Shown here one piece after another: positions 20,863-33,000 of a DNA stretch of 64,000 bases. Below the pieces are notes generated by a model. That model was not told where the DNA came from and did not search any database. It worked only from the letters and a program-made list of their open reading frames with translations. Both the position numbers and the translations under genes were made by a program. How positions within the stretch are numbered: the first letter of the stretch is position 1; each line of letters opens with the position of its first letter. The DNA is taken from NCBI GenBank assembly GCA_020746875.1, contig JAGTJL010000017.1:744001-808000 (forward strand). The letters run 5' to 3'. The DNA comes from Rhexocercosporidium sp. MPI-PUGE-AT-0058. Taxonomy: Eukaryota; Ascomycota; Leotiomycetes; Helotiales.

Positions 20863-21433
20863 TAAGTACATGAACTCGGCAGCTAAATAAGAAGAGGGGA
20901 GGGGGAGCTAGTAAGGTCCGTTCCTTGTCTTTACCCCTCAAATGCAGAGGAGGAGGAGGAGGAGGAGGAGAGGAAAAGTCCACGAACGGATCTTCATTCC
21001 TCCCCGAATGGCCGATGAGAAGAGGAGAGGAGAGAGATGTGGACGTGCGAGCTCTGATCTTCTTCGAAAGCGGAGTGGAGAGTCATGTGGGGACGGACGG
21101 GAGGTCTATTTAGGCTACGATCAGACCAAACCTTCGTCTAATTTTCAGCATCATCCAGATGCCGAGATCGGGATCTCGAAAGCACAGAGAAGGTAAATTC
21201 ACTGATTATATATGGACACTAACGAATACTGTCTATTTCAACCTTTCATTTTCAATGTACAGCTAGTAGAAACTATAGAAAGAAACGTATTCGCCATTAA
21301 AACTCTACAAAGCACAAAAAGCGCTGCTTGGAATCATCCGCAAAACAATCTACAAAAAAGTCCCAAACGCCATGCCGTCTGAACATCTACATCATTTCTT
21401 TTCCATCATCCAGCCATACAGCCATTCATCCAT
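20863..21433. other. 3' flank of FAS1 with GGA triplet tract
   Basis: This stretch holds a (GGA)n/(GAG)n purine tract at about 20946-20970 and the downstream flank of FAS1. Two overlapping short frames on each strand are produced by the tract and are not genes. AT-rich sequence around 21200-21350 probably includes the 3' untranslated region of FAS1. Confidence 0.35.
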
Positions 21434-24400
21434 CTATGAACCGTTCACGGCGGTGGCGCTCGTACCATTAACACCATTTGTATGTGGCTCTTCATACTTC
21501 TCCCAGTTGGCCAAGATGGCACCGATCTTTGGCGAGTTTGTCAGTCTATAGACATCCTCGAAGTACTCCTTGGTCAACTCGAATGGCCGGGCAGTGACGT
21601 TGGGAATGTATTTCCCAATCAACTTGCTGGGATCGATAGTTGTCTTGTTGATCTTCTTGAGCAAGAAGGATCGGAAAGGCTTGACACCTGAGCGCAAGAA
21701 TGTCGAGTGGAAAGGCACATCTATACCCTTGAGAGGAATAGTAGCGAAGCCTCTCTGGAGATCTAGGGGCTTAGGCTTCTCTTCGGTTTGCTTTGCGCAA
21801 CCTTGGATGATCTCGACCAGGTGAGCCTTAACATCCTCAAGCGACAAGGTTTGCATCAGTTGCTGGATGTCAATCTTCTGTGCTTTGAGGTAGTTGGTAA
21901 CACCTGTAAGGGTGTCAAGCGCACGGAGATCACCAGCGCAGACGTACTGCATGTTGGCGATGTTGTAGTTGACAATCTCCAAAAGCCATCCGGTCTCCTC
22001 GGCAATGTTCTCGACAACGTATTGAAGAGCTTGCTCATTGAAGGTCTTGGAGATTCTGCTTGGGTTGACAGCGCACATGGAATAGTTGGATCGACCAGTC
22101 TCATCACGCTCGACAGCGACTTGCATGGTGAGACCTCTGTAGAAGACGACGGAAACCAAACTCTCAATAGGCATGACATCGGCCAGAGCAGCGAGAGCAG
22201 AGTACTCTCCGAGAGAGTGACCTGCAAAACTGCTGTCTCTTTGAACCAGACCCTTGGAGCGCATGTCCTCGAAACTTGCCTTCTCCATGAGGGTCAAGGC
22301 TGGTTGGGTGAATTGAGTCGCTGACAGTAGACCGGTAGGTGATCTGTAAGTGTAGGAAGTAGTGTTCTCGTCAATCTCCTTGAAGATCTTCTCGGATTTT
22401 GTGGATCCATCAGAGGCAACAGTCTCGAATGTCATGGACATGTAGTTCTGACGGATTGCCTTACCACGAGGTCCACCAAAGTAGATGGTGAGTTCCTTGG
22501 GGTTGTTCTTGACAATATTGGTGATGGCGAAACCTAGATACTGTTAGTAAAAGGTATGGTGAGGTCGATAAGGAGTACTTACCATAGTTGTCCAAGAAAT
22601 GCTTGTCAGCTCTGTCCCAGACCTCCTTGGCTACAGGACTGCTGGCATATAGTTCCATACCCATGCCCTGCTCTTGAGAACCTTGACCAGTGAAGACATA
22701 TGCAGAGACTGGCTGTTCAACCTCAGCCTCACCCAACAAGACCTTGTCCTCAGTCTCCTTGTTGCTAGCTTCAACCTTGATGATCTTGCGACCAGCAACC
22801 ATACCGACGTGTTGAAGCTTAACCTCAATGTCATCATTTGGCAAAACCATGCCAGTAAGAGAGGCATGGAAACTGCGAACGCGGCCAACGTTGTTCTCGG
22901 CAGCCCAGGTCTCAACAAGACTTCGGACAGCGGCGCTGGAATACATGCCGTGGGTGATAGTGCCTGGTAGGCTTGCATAGCTCGAGAACACTCGGGAGAC
23001 GTGAATGGGATTGTAATCACCAGAGACTCGAGCATATGTCTCGTTCGATGCTGGCGCTCTGAGGAGGAGAGGCGTCTTTCCACTGAGAGGAATTGCGTTC
23101 TCAAAGTTAACTGGCTGCTCAATAGAAGAACCATGTCTCTCAAGGTAGTCGATGACTGGGTTGCCATGGGACACACCAGCCTCGTACTCGACACTTGCAA
23201 CTTGAATGATCTCCTTAGTTGGAAGCTCCAGAAGTACTTGGCCTCTGGTTTCAACACTGCTGTAGACAGTCTCGTTCTTGAACCTGATCAGACTCTGAAG
23301 ACGGAAGGTCAGAGTTTGGCCAAGGAGCTCCTGATCTGGCTCATCGAGACTGAACCATTCCTTGGATCTGAGAACGGCGACATCCTTAGTTGTTGCAAGG
23401 TGGATTTGCATTGGTGTCTCAGTCTTGCGTTGGAAGGTGTTCTCGAAGTCAGTGTATGCTCCGCGGTACAAGAACTGTGATGTGACTTCCATGACCGGGC
23501 GACCCTCGCGAGTGATTGTTCCGCATACCTCGACCATCTTTCCCGAGGCCTGGTTGATGACAGCATTGATGCGAGCAGTGGTCTCAACCTCGTCGTTCTT
23601 CTTCAGCGGCTCGGCACCTGGCAACATGCGGAAACCGTTGGAGAGATGCACAAGCTTGAGAAGGTCACCATCAATGGTTCTCGGGAAGATTGGCTTGGTG
23701 ATGGCCTTCCAGCCAACAACAATGGCGAAGTCCATAGGAGCAAGTACTTCCTTGCCAGGTCGATCGACGAAAGCCTCGCCGGTATTACCGACAGCGTGAA
23801 CAAAATCGTTGATTGCTTCACTGGTGATCTTAGCCTTTCCACCATTGAAGGTACCGGTAACTGCTGCATCAAGATCAAAAGTCTCGTTGCCGAACCATGC
23901 ACGCCAGTAGAACTCCTTAATACGATCATTACGGCCATCCATCACTTCGCGGATTGGTGCATACCCAGCCTCGGGGTGGTAAGTGAACTTGAGAGGCAGA
24001 GAAACTGGCTCCCCAACAGCGGTGGTATCCTTGATCATGTTGACCAAGATCTCGTTCTTCCCAGTCAGCTTGGCGTTGATAACCTCGACATAGTGGTTTG
24101 GTCTTGGTTGCTCCTTGACTGTGATGACGGTCTTTGAAGGCTCATTGGTGTTGGTGATCTCGACAAAGAGGCCACGAACAGGGGCGAAGATTCGCTTCAT
24201 GGGGTTGGTTTGGAACTTCTTCCCTTGGACGAAGACCTCTGAAGCAAATAGAGCATAACGCCATGATCGCTTGTTTCCGGCAAGAAGAGTCAACCACGAC
24301 TCGAGAGATGGAAGGGTAGCGCTGGGAGATGACGAGAGGCGGTAGGTTGTCTTGTTGGTGTCTTGAGAGATGGTGAGCCCTTCGACATCGACTTCCGGTT

Positions 24401-27400
24401 CAGCCTCAATGAGCTTCCCGCCAAAGTATTCAGTGACAGGAATGTTTGATTCGTCGCCACCGTAAATCTCTTGAGTTAGGCCCTTGATGTGATCATGGTG
24501 GATACCGTCCAGAATCTCCTTGATGGGCTCATCCACGATCTTGGAGTACTTGACGGCAGTAGGACCCTGAAGAATACAAGTTCGGCCGACATCTTGGTCG
24601 ATGACAGCCTCAAGATCCTCAGATTGCCACAACGAATCCTTCTTGAAGTAGAACTCAAAATTCTCATCAAGGGACGGTACGAAAGTAGTGGGTTTCTGAC
24701 CACGGCGTTGGCAGAGAAGAAGGAAGTGCTGCACGTCTTGAGCATTGATCAATTGAGTCTCGCACTCGGGGTAGGCTGCCAAGATTCTCTTGACGGTCGG
24801 GTATGGGTTGTCAAGCTCAGAGTAGCTTTGGAGCAAGGAGGGCTTGCCTCCACCGAGTGTGAAGCGTTCCTCGACACGGCGGATGAAGTCTCCAGTGAGC
24901 TTCTCGTAGGACTTGTCAATCCAGCGAGACTCGTGTCGGACATACATCAAGTCAACCATGCGACGGACAACTTCTCCGTAGGTCATATCCTCCAGGTCAA
25001 CGGTCTCGCCATCTTTATTGCGACCGAACCAGACCTTCTGGAAGTCATCATTGAGCTTCTTGATGATGTACTCGCGGTTCTTCTTCAACTCAGGAACACG
25101 CTTCTCTTTTGGCAGGGAGAAAATCTTGGCGTCCATCTCGGCCCAGAACTTGACACCACGAGTGGCCAGCTTGTGAATTGGCTCACCCATCTCAGACCTG
25201 ACAGTAATGACACCACCAGCCGGACCTTTGTAGGTCTTCTCCCATTGGGCATCATCAAGACCCTCGGCCTCAGTGATGGCTTTCTTAGCGTTCTTGCTGG
25301 TGTGTGCCTCCTTAGCAGTCATCATTCGACTACCGAAAAGACATCCATCGAAAGGCATTGGTGGATATCCGAAGTTGCCAGACCAAGCACCAGTAAGATA
25401 TGGGTATGTGTCTTCGGAACCACCGAATCCACTTCCAGCTACAAGAATGATGTTGTCGCATCTTCTGATGCGGCCATACATCTGGAGAATTGGCTGATGG
25501 AAATCCTCGAAAGAGTGATGTCCTCCACCACGGCCACCGGTCCATTGGAGGATGACAGGGAACGTGGGATTGGCCTTGGCGATGTTGATGACGGCTTGGA
25601 TGGCCTCACCAGATCCTGGCTTGAACGCAATGTGCTTTAGTCCAAGGGTCTCAATGTATTCTGTTGCAACGTCGATAGATGGAACACCAGCTCCAATGGT
25701 CAGACCTTCAATCGGAACCCCCTCAGCGCGCAGCTGGGCAACGAGAGGAATTTGCCATTGCATGGCACGGGGGTTGATGTAGATCAAGTTGATAGTGATA
25801 CCACGTCCTGCAGGAATGGCGTTTTCAATCTTCTTCAAAGCCTCGGTCATGGACTTGGCATTGAAGTAGCCACCTCCGGCCAACTCGATTTGGTAGCCAG
25901 CGTTCATGGTTGCTGCAACAAAGTCCCATGGAACCGTGCATGGTGTCATACCGGCAACCATGACTGGAGGAACGCCCAAAAGTCTACTCATCTTGGTGTC
26001 CACGTAGGTCTCCCCAGTAGAGGTCTTGATCAGGCGAGGACCATGCTCCTTGACCCAATCAACGGCATACTTGACAGCGTGCTCTTCATCGCGATCGAAA
26101 AGCTCAGGCTTGTAGCCAACTTCTGGAACGGTTCCATCAATGGCACCGGCCAGAATTACACGAACGCCAGTTCCGTCCTTGTTGCGACTGGTCAAGACAC
26201 CGAGTCCAGATATGCCACCTGGGCCGAAGTCTAGGATGTGAGTGGCACCAGGGAAAATGGTAGCTTTCTCCCAATTAACAGCATCATGAGTGATCATTCG
26301 GACGAGAGTTGGAACGATGTTTCCGCTGACCTCCTCACGGATGTCCTTTCCAGTGTTGGTATTGTAGACCGGAATTGCGAGATTTTTGCTGAGAATCTTG
26401 ACATCTTTGAGATCTTCATCGATGTGAGCGGTAGCTTCGGCAAGGTATTTGCTGTGGAAAGGAGATGTGATTGGCAAAAATCTGTTGACAAATCGAACCT
26501 TGCGCTCCGTGAACGGAATTCGGGTCTGATCAAGACCAGTTGGTGCCTTGACCTTTCGAAGTTGCAAATTCAGACCGTAGAGGGAGATTGGAGGACCAGT
26601 AACAACCATGTTACGAGCACTGTTAATGAGAGAAATGGCAATGTGTCGATCTTCAGGAAGGTACTGGTTTGTAGCGTCGATGTGCTCCTGGACTTGCGCT
26701 TGAGACAAATCTCGGATGCTCAACATAGGTGTTGGCATGCCTTCGCCATTTTCGATCGAGTCTTGCAAGATAGATGGTGCCAAGGATGTCCTTGGATATG
26801 TTTGCTGACTGCGGGATCCAATCCAGAAAAGGATGGTAACTGAGGACAAGGCAATGTCGTCGAAAGACTCCCATGAATCTGCAGCAGATGTAGCAGCAGC
26901 CAACACTATTCCTTGCGAGTGACCAGTGCTTCCGCTGATTCTCTCACGGAATTGGCCAGGAGTAAGCCCCAGAACTTTGCAAGTGACTGCATAGTGGGCA
27001 AGCTGAACAAGACCAATCAAAGGGAAACTGACTGGCGCGGATACCATGTAATCCACATCGGGAGTTGCCTCTGGGTCGTGGAGCCATGTCATAACATCCA
27101 GACCTTTAGAATATAGCTTCTCGGCTCTAGGATCCCTTGAAAGAGTTTGCAAGAGCTCTGCCGCAGAAACAATCAACTCCTCCACAAAAGATGGGTATGT
27201 TTGGTAGAGCTCGCGGAGCTCGTCAAAGTACTCCTCGATATTTCCTTGTCCGCCGAAAATGCTGTAAATTGTGGCAGTCTCGTCGGCCGCACGGGAAAGG
27301 GCGGATTCATGGGGCTTAATGGCACGTCCAGATGCTGCTCGAGCAGCATAGTAACTTCGTACAACTTCAAGCTTCTTGGCGTTGATCCCAGGAAGAGTTG

Positions 27401-27770
27401 CTGCCAAAGCATGGACTTCATTTCCTCTCAGGAACGCTCTCTCGAACTCGTTGATGACGAGCTTCAGCACATCCTCGTATGAGCCTTGCGCATCGTCTTC
27501 CCCCTCATCCACATCTTGTGCAACGAATCCGAGGTAGCGTGCTACGAGTTCTGCCACTGATGATGGCTCGTCGTCCTGCGCTAATTCGTCTGTTGGGGCG
27601 GGCAGAGAAGCGAGAAAACGCTCCTTGATCTGCGAGGCGTGGAAATGGAGATTCGTGGGTATCAAAAAGGAGTGCTCGAGAGAGCCGTGTGCAAGGACAA
27701 GAGGGCGGAGAGAGGAGGAGGATCGTGGGGTGGAGACGCCCGTCTGAGGGCCGGTGGAGGTTCCGTACAT
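21434..27770 (-). CDS. FAS1: Fatty acid synthase beta subunit (FAS1)
   Basis: Two exons, 27770-22583 and 22533-21434, joined by a 49-nt intron, give 6288 nt, or 2095 residues, close to the usual length for fungal FAS beta. Domain order, read from recognisable blocks, is acetyltransferase (GSTGHSQG, nucleophile Ser285), enoyl reductase with FMN site (ERGWGGRGGGH-type segment [17 protein letters not shown]), dehydratase/hot-dog region ([11 protein letters not shown], with [10 protein letters not shown]) and malonyl/palmitoyl transferase ([11 protein letters not shown], Ser about 1836). The protein forms the alpha6-beta6 cytosolic barrel with FAS2. The frame is intact over more than 6 kb, showing a functional gene. 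It is transcribed divergently from FAS2 across a 2.2 kb gap. A likely 5'-leader intron (GTCAGT...CTGAC...CAG) lies just upstream of the ATG. Confidence 0.96.
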
Positions 27771-30004
27771 GGTGTGATTATTTCGGGGGGTATTTCCAGT
27801 TGCCGTCTGTTTTTGCAGCAGTCAGTACTTGTAAGTGCAATGGATTTTTGAATTTCGGCCGAAGAACGACTGACCTAATGTATGTTCTCCAGATACTCAG
27901 CAAAGAGCAGGAGCGGAATGGCACAAATTTTGAAGCTGCAGAAAGCAGCGGAGGGAGGGATGTTGGATCAAGAAATAGCAGGTAGGAGGAGGTAGGTATT
28001 GCCGCTCTAAATCAAAAGGAAGGAGCGTTCTATGATATGGCAGAAGATGGGAGGTGAGGTGATGTGAGGACGGTATGGAGGAGTAAGTTCGAGGAAGTAG
28101 AGGAGGAAGGGATGTCTGCCGCAAGCAAGTATGTATGTGGGAGGGAGAAATCAATTGGGATATCTTGCAGCTGGGTGTTGGAAGGAAAGCCTCGAGCTCC
28201 ATCGGCGAGCGGCCTCAACGTAAATTGCAACTCAACTACCCAGACTCGCCAAAAAGCCAGCAGGGCCGGCGGAATGCGCTAAGTCGCTTCAGAACCTGTT
28301 GGGCGTAGATCCCGGGTCATGGGCTGCAGGGAACGCCACACCACACCCACCCCACCCCACCCATCGCACTTTTTTCTATTGGGGTCCTGGTTCTTTGCAT
28401 GGTATGGCATGGCAAGGGAGAGAGGTAGCGAGGTGCATGCAGATATCTGTGAGAAGCCGGCCTTACTGTCCAGTACAGTACAGTAGTGCAGGCGTAGAGC
28501 AGATGTCAGATTCGAGAGATCCGGCTGGCTGAGACGGGCGGGCCATGATGCGGTTGAGGAGAGCGGAACCGGAAGGTTAACCGGAGAAATGCAGCAGAGG
28601 GAGGTACAGTACGTTGGTAAGAGATGCCGGGAAGGGAGAGGGAGGGGCATACATACCTACGGTATGACGGGAGAGGAGTCCTCGGGCATGGCATGGATAT
28701 TGGACATTGTTTACTTTGATAACCGGATACGACTGGTTTGGACTGCTGGTTCTACGTCGTCGTACGAATCACAACAAAGCGGCCATTCACCGTAGAAGTC
28801 CCCTAAATCCGAGGGACAATAGTACTCTCTCTCAGCCTTGTCTCCCCTGCTCAATCGAGACAAGGCAATATTTAAATCGCCGTCGTATCTGGTTGGGACA
28901 ACACGTATCAAGAACATCATGAACTCATCACTCAGTGATGTCTTCATTTTCTAATCATGTCCATCTCCCTCGAATTCTCCGGAGGTAGCCTCCTTGACGG
29001 TGCAAATATCTGGCCGTTCCCTTCGCCCTTGGGGTGAGGCTGATGAGATTGCAAAGGAAAGGCTGACAGATTCTTCAATCTCGGCTAAGGGGATGTGTCT
29101 CCGTTCTGTGGAGAAGAGTGGCATGTTGTTGTTTTCATTGGGACTGTCTTTGAACCCCAGCCACAGTAGCGAGGGTCTGGAATAGGGGTCATCATTAAAA
29201 TGAGTGAGTGAGTGATGGTCACCAACCTTGCCTGGCTGGCTGGCTGGCTGGTCCTTACCGCGTTCAGGTCGGTCTCACCCCGAACCATTGTCGCCATGTT
29301 ATCTGACGGGAGGGGCCAGCCCGCAGATTGCTGAGATGCGGATGCACAGGCGGAGTATTGCGGGATGTCCAGATGTCAAGTTCAGAGTTGAGAATCATTA
29401 CGTCGCTCAGCTGCCGCTGGACCGTTCTCGGTGGATGAGGGATGGATGATGATGATGGGATGGTCCCAGATGCTTGCTGGTGGTGGGTGCGCTGCATGAT
29501 GGGCCCGCTGCCCAGTAAACTTTTCGGACTGGGGTCGGTAGCCCGCTAGACCCAGGAGGGTTAGAGCCGTATAACCCGTTGAGCTCCAGCAAAAGATGTT
29601 CGATTCAACAAGGCCAAACGAACCACCATCAGACCAGAGCGAGCCAGCCAGCGAGCGAGCTGGAGGATCATCACTGCTGGCATTCCTTCTCTACTTCTCC
29701 GCACCATTTCTCTCCTGCCATACCCGCACACTTTTGGTCTTCACAGATCAATTGTTCACACGCCTCCCTCCTCACAATCACCCCCCTACCTCTATACACC
29801 TTCTCCGTTGTAATTCATCGCTGCTTGTTTTCTTGCATTGTCCCCGAAGCGTCCCGTCGCTACTCGGAAACTCCAAATTAGACTGATCCTACAACCGCCA
29901 ACTCGAAGGCAACTTAATCGATTCTACAACCTCCCTCCAAACTCGAACCTCTGATACCCATTACATCCCCGTCATAACGTCTGCGGACGTGCAATACTTC
30001 CAAC
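27771..30004. promoter_or_regulatory. Shared divergent FAS1-FAS2 intergenic region
   Basis: The region of 2.2 kb separates the two FAS start codons and must hold both promoters. Pyrimidine-rich leaders flank each gene (29670-29990 on the FAS2 side). One CCTCGG (28680-28685) and one CCGAGG (28809-28814) occur, the motif recognised by Aspergillus FarA/FarB fatty-acid regulators, but about one such match is expected by chance in this length. A TACAGTACAGTAC run is at about 28470 and a (GGCT)5 tract at about 29237-29250. No gene is seen; open frames here are low-complexity. Confidence 0.6.
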
Positions 30005-33000
30005 ATGCGTCCCGAAGTCGAGCAGGAGCTCGCCCATACACTCCTTGTGGAGTTGCTGGCATATCAGTTTGCCTCGCCCGTGAGATGGATTGAGACTCAA
30101 GATGTCATTCTGGCGGAAAAGACAACTGAGCGTATTGTGGAAATTGGTCCTGCCGACACCCTAGGTGTGATGGCAAAGAGGACAATTGCGTCCAAGTACG
30201 AAGCCTACGATGCAGCAAAATCCGTCCAGAGACAAATTCTCTGCTACAACAAAGATGCAAAGGAGATCTACTACGACGTAGATCCAGTCGAGGACGAGCC
30301 AGAACCAGTGGCTACCGAATCTGCACCTGCTGCGTCTGCTCCTTCATCAGGCGGAGCCCCTGCGGCAGCCGCTCCTCCTCCTCCCAGTGCTGGACCAGCT
30401 GCTTCAGTCCCAGATGCCCCAGTTGGTGCAGTGGATATTGTTCGAGCACTGATTGCTCAAAAGCTCAAGAAACCTCTATTGGAGATTCCTTTGAGCAAGG
30501 CAATCAAGGATTTGGTTGGTGGTAAGTTAAACATCCTTTTTAGGACAGGCAGAGGCTAATGAATTTACAGGTAAATCAACCCTCCAAAACGAAATTCTCG
30601 GAGATTTGGGCAAGGAATTTGGCTCAACACCCGAGAAACCAGAAGATACCCCTCTTGATGAACTAGGAGCCTCTATGCAGGCCACATTCAACGGTCAGCT
30701 CGGAAAACAATCCTCCTCACTGGTTGCCCGTTTGATTTCCTCAAAAATGCCTGGTGGATTCAATATCACTTCTGCTAGAAAATACCTCGAAACAAGATGG
30801 GGTCTTGGTGGTGGGAGACAGGATGGTGTTTTACTGCTTGCGCTCACAATGGAGCCTGCTGCGCGCCTGGGATCCGAAAATGATGCCAAGGCATTCCTCG
30901 ACGATGTTTCCCAGAAATACGCTACAAACGCAGGCATCAGCCTCTCTGCGCCAGTTGCTGGTGGAGACGCAGGTGGTGCAGGAGCCGGAATGATGATGGA
31001 TCCTGCTGCGATTGATGCCTTGACGAAGGATCAACGAGCCCTTTTCAAACAACAACTCGAACTTTTTGCCAGATATCTCAAGATGGACCTCCGGGCTGGA
31101 GAGAAGGCCTTCATCGGTTCCCAGCAGTCACAATCCGCTCTTCAGGCGCAACTGGATCTTTGGAACGTGGAGCATGGAGATTTCTATGCTGCTGGTATTG
31201 AGCCAGTTTTCACCCCCCTCAAGGCAAGAGTGTACGATTCTTCCTGGAATTGGGCACGTCAAGATGCTCTCACCATGTTTTACGATATCATCTTTGGTCG
31301 TCTAAAGGCTGTGGACAGAGAAATTGTTAGCCAGTGCATTCGCATCATGAACCGATCGAACCCAACCCTTCTCGAGTTCATGCAGTATCACATCGACAAC
31401 TGCCCCACGGAACGAGGCGAGACATATCAACTCGCTAAAGAGCTCGGCCAACAGCTCATCGAGAACTGCCGAGAGGTCTTGGATACCGCCCCATGCTACA
31501 AAGATGTCGCTATCCCAACTGGACCTCACACCACAATTGATGCTCGTGGAAACCTGTCCTATGCGGAAATCCCACGAACAAGTGCACGAAAGCTCGAGCA
31601 TTACGTTCGTGAGATGGCCGATGGTGGCAAGATCTCCGAGTATGGCAACCGCACCAAGGTCCAGAACGATCTCAGCCGTATCTACAAGTTGATCAAGCAA
31701 CAACACAAGCTCTCAAAATCATCTCAGCTCCAGATCAAAGCACTCTATGGCGACGTCATTCGATCTTTGGCCATGAGTGAAGGCCAGATCATCCCTAAGG
31801 AGAACGGAACCGGCAAGGTTAACGGTGTAAAGAAGGCTCGTAACCCCCATACAAAGACTGGCAAGGTTGAGACCATTCCTTTCTTGCACTTGAAGAGAAA
31901 GGATGAGCATGGGTGGGAGTATAGCAAGAAGCTCACTGGTCTCTACATCGAAGGCTTGGAGACTGCTGCAAAGAACGGTGTTACATTCCAAGGAAAGAAT
32001 ATTCTGATGACTGGTGCTGGTGCCGGTTCCATTGGCGCCGATGTCTTGCAAGGTCTAATCAGTGGAGGTGCAAAGGTAGTTGTCACAACCAGCCGCTTCT
32101 CTCGCGAGGTTACCGAGTACTACCAATCTATGTACTCTCGCTTCGGTTCTCGCGGCTCCCAACTTATCGTTGTACCCTTCAATCAAGGTAGCAAGCAAGA
32201 TGTTGAGGCTTTGATCGAGTACATCTACGATACCAAGAAGGGTCTTGGATGGGATCTTGACTTCATTGTCCCATTCGCCGCTATTCCCGAGAACGGTCGC
32301 GAGATTGACAGCATCGACTCCAAATCTGAGCTTGCCCACCGTATCATGTTGACAAATCTTCTCCGCATGCTTGGAGCCGTCAAGACACAAAAGGCCGAGC
32401 GCGGATTTGAGACTCGACCAGCACAAGTTGTCTTGCCTTTGTCCCCCAACCATGGTACTTTCGGCAATGATGGTCTCTACTCCGAGTCCAAGTTGGGACT
32501 CGAGACTCTGTTCAACAGATGGCACTCTGAGAACTGGGGCAACTTCCTCACTATCTGTGGTGCCGTTATTGGATGGACCCGCGGTACTGGTCTCATGTCC
32601 GGAAACAACATCGTTGCCGAAGGAGTCGAGGCTTACGGTGTCCGCACCTTCTCTCAGCAAGAGATGGCTTTCAACTTGCTTGGTCTCATGTCACCCGCAG
32701 TCGTGGACCTTTGCCAGTCGGAGCCTGTCTTTGCTGATTTGAACGGTGGCCTTCAGTTCATCCCAGATCTCCAAAACCTGATGATGAAGCTTAGAAAGGA
32801 CATTATGGAGACCAGTGAGGTCAGACAGGCTGTCACCAAGGAAACCGCCATTGAGAACAAGATTGTCAACGGAGAGGACAGCGAGGCTCTCTACAAGAAG
32901 GTCACCATTGAACCTCGTGCCAACATCAAGTTTGAGTTTCCCCGTCTCCCAGACTGGGAGAAAGAAGTCGAGCCACTCAACGAGAATCTCAAGGGTATGG

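Noticed and set aside
24489..25640. A 383-codon open frame on the plus strand inside FAS1
   Set aside because: It is antisense to the strongly supported FAS1 enoyl reductase region and has no domain; long antisense frames are common in such genes.
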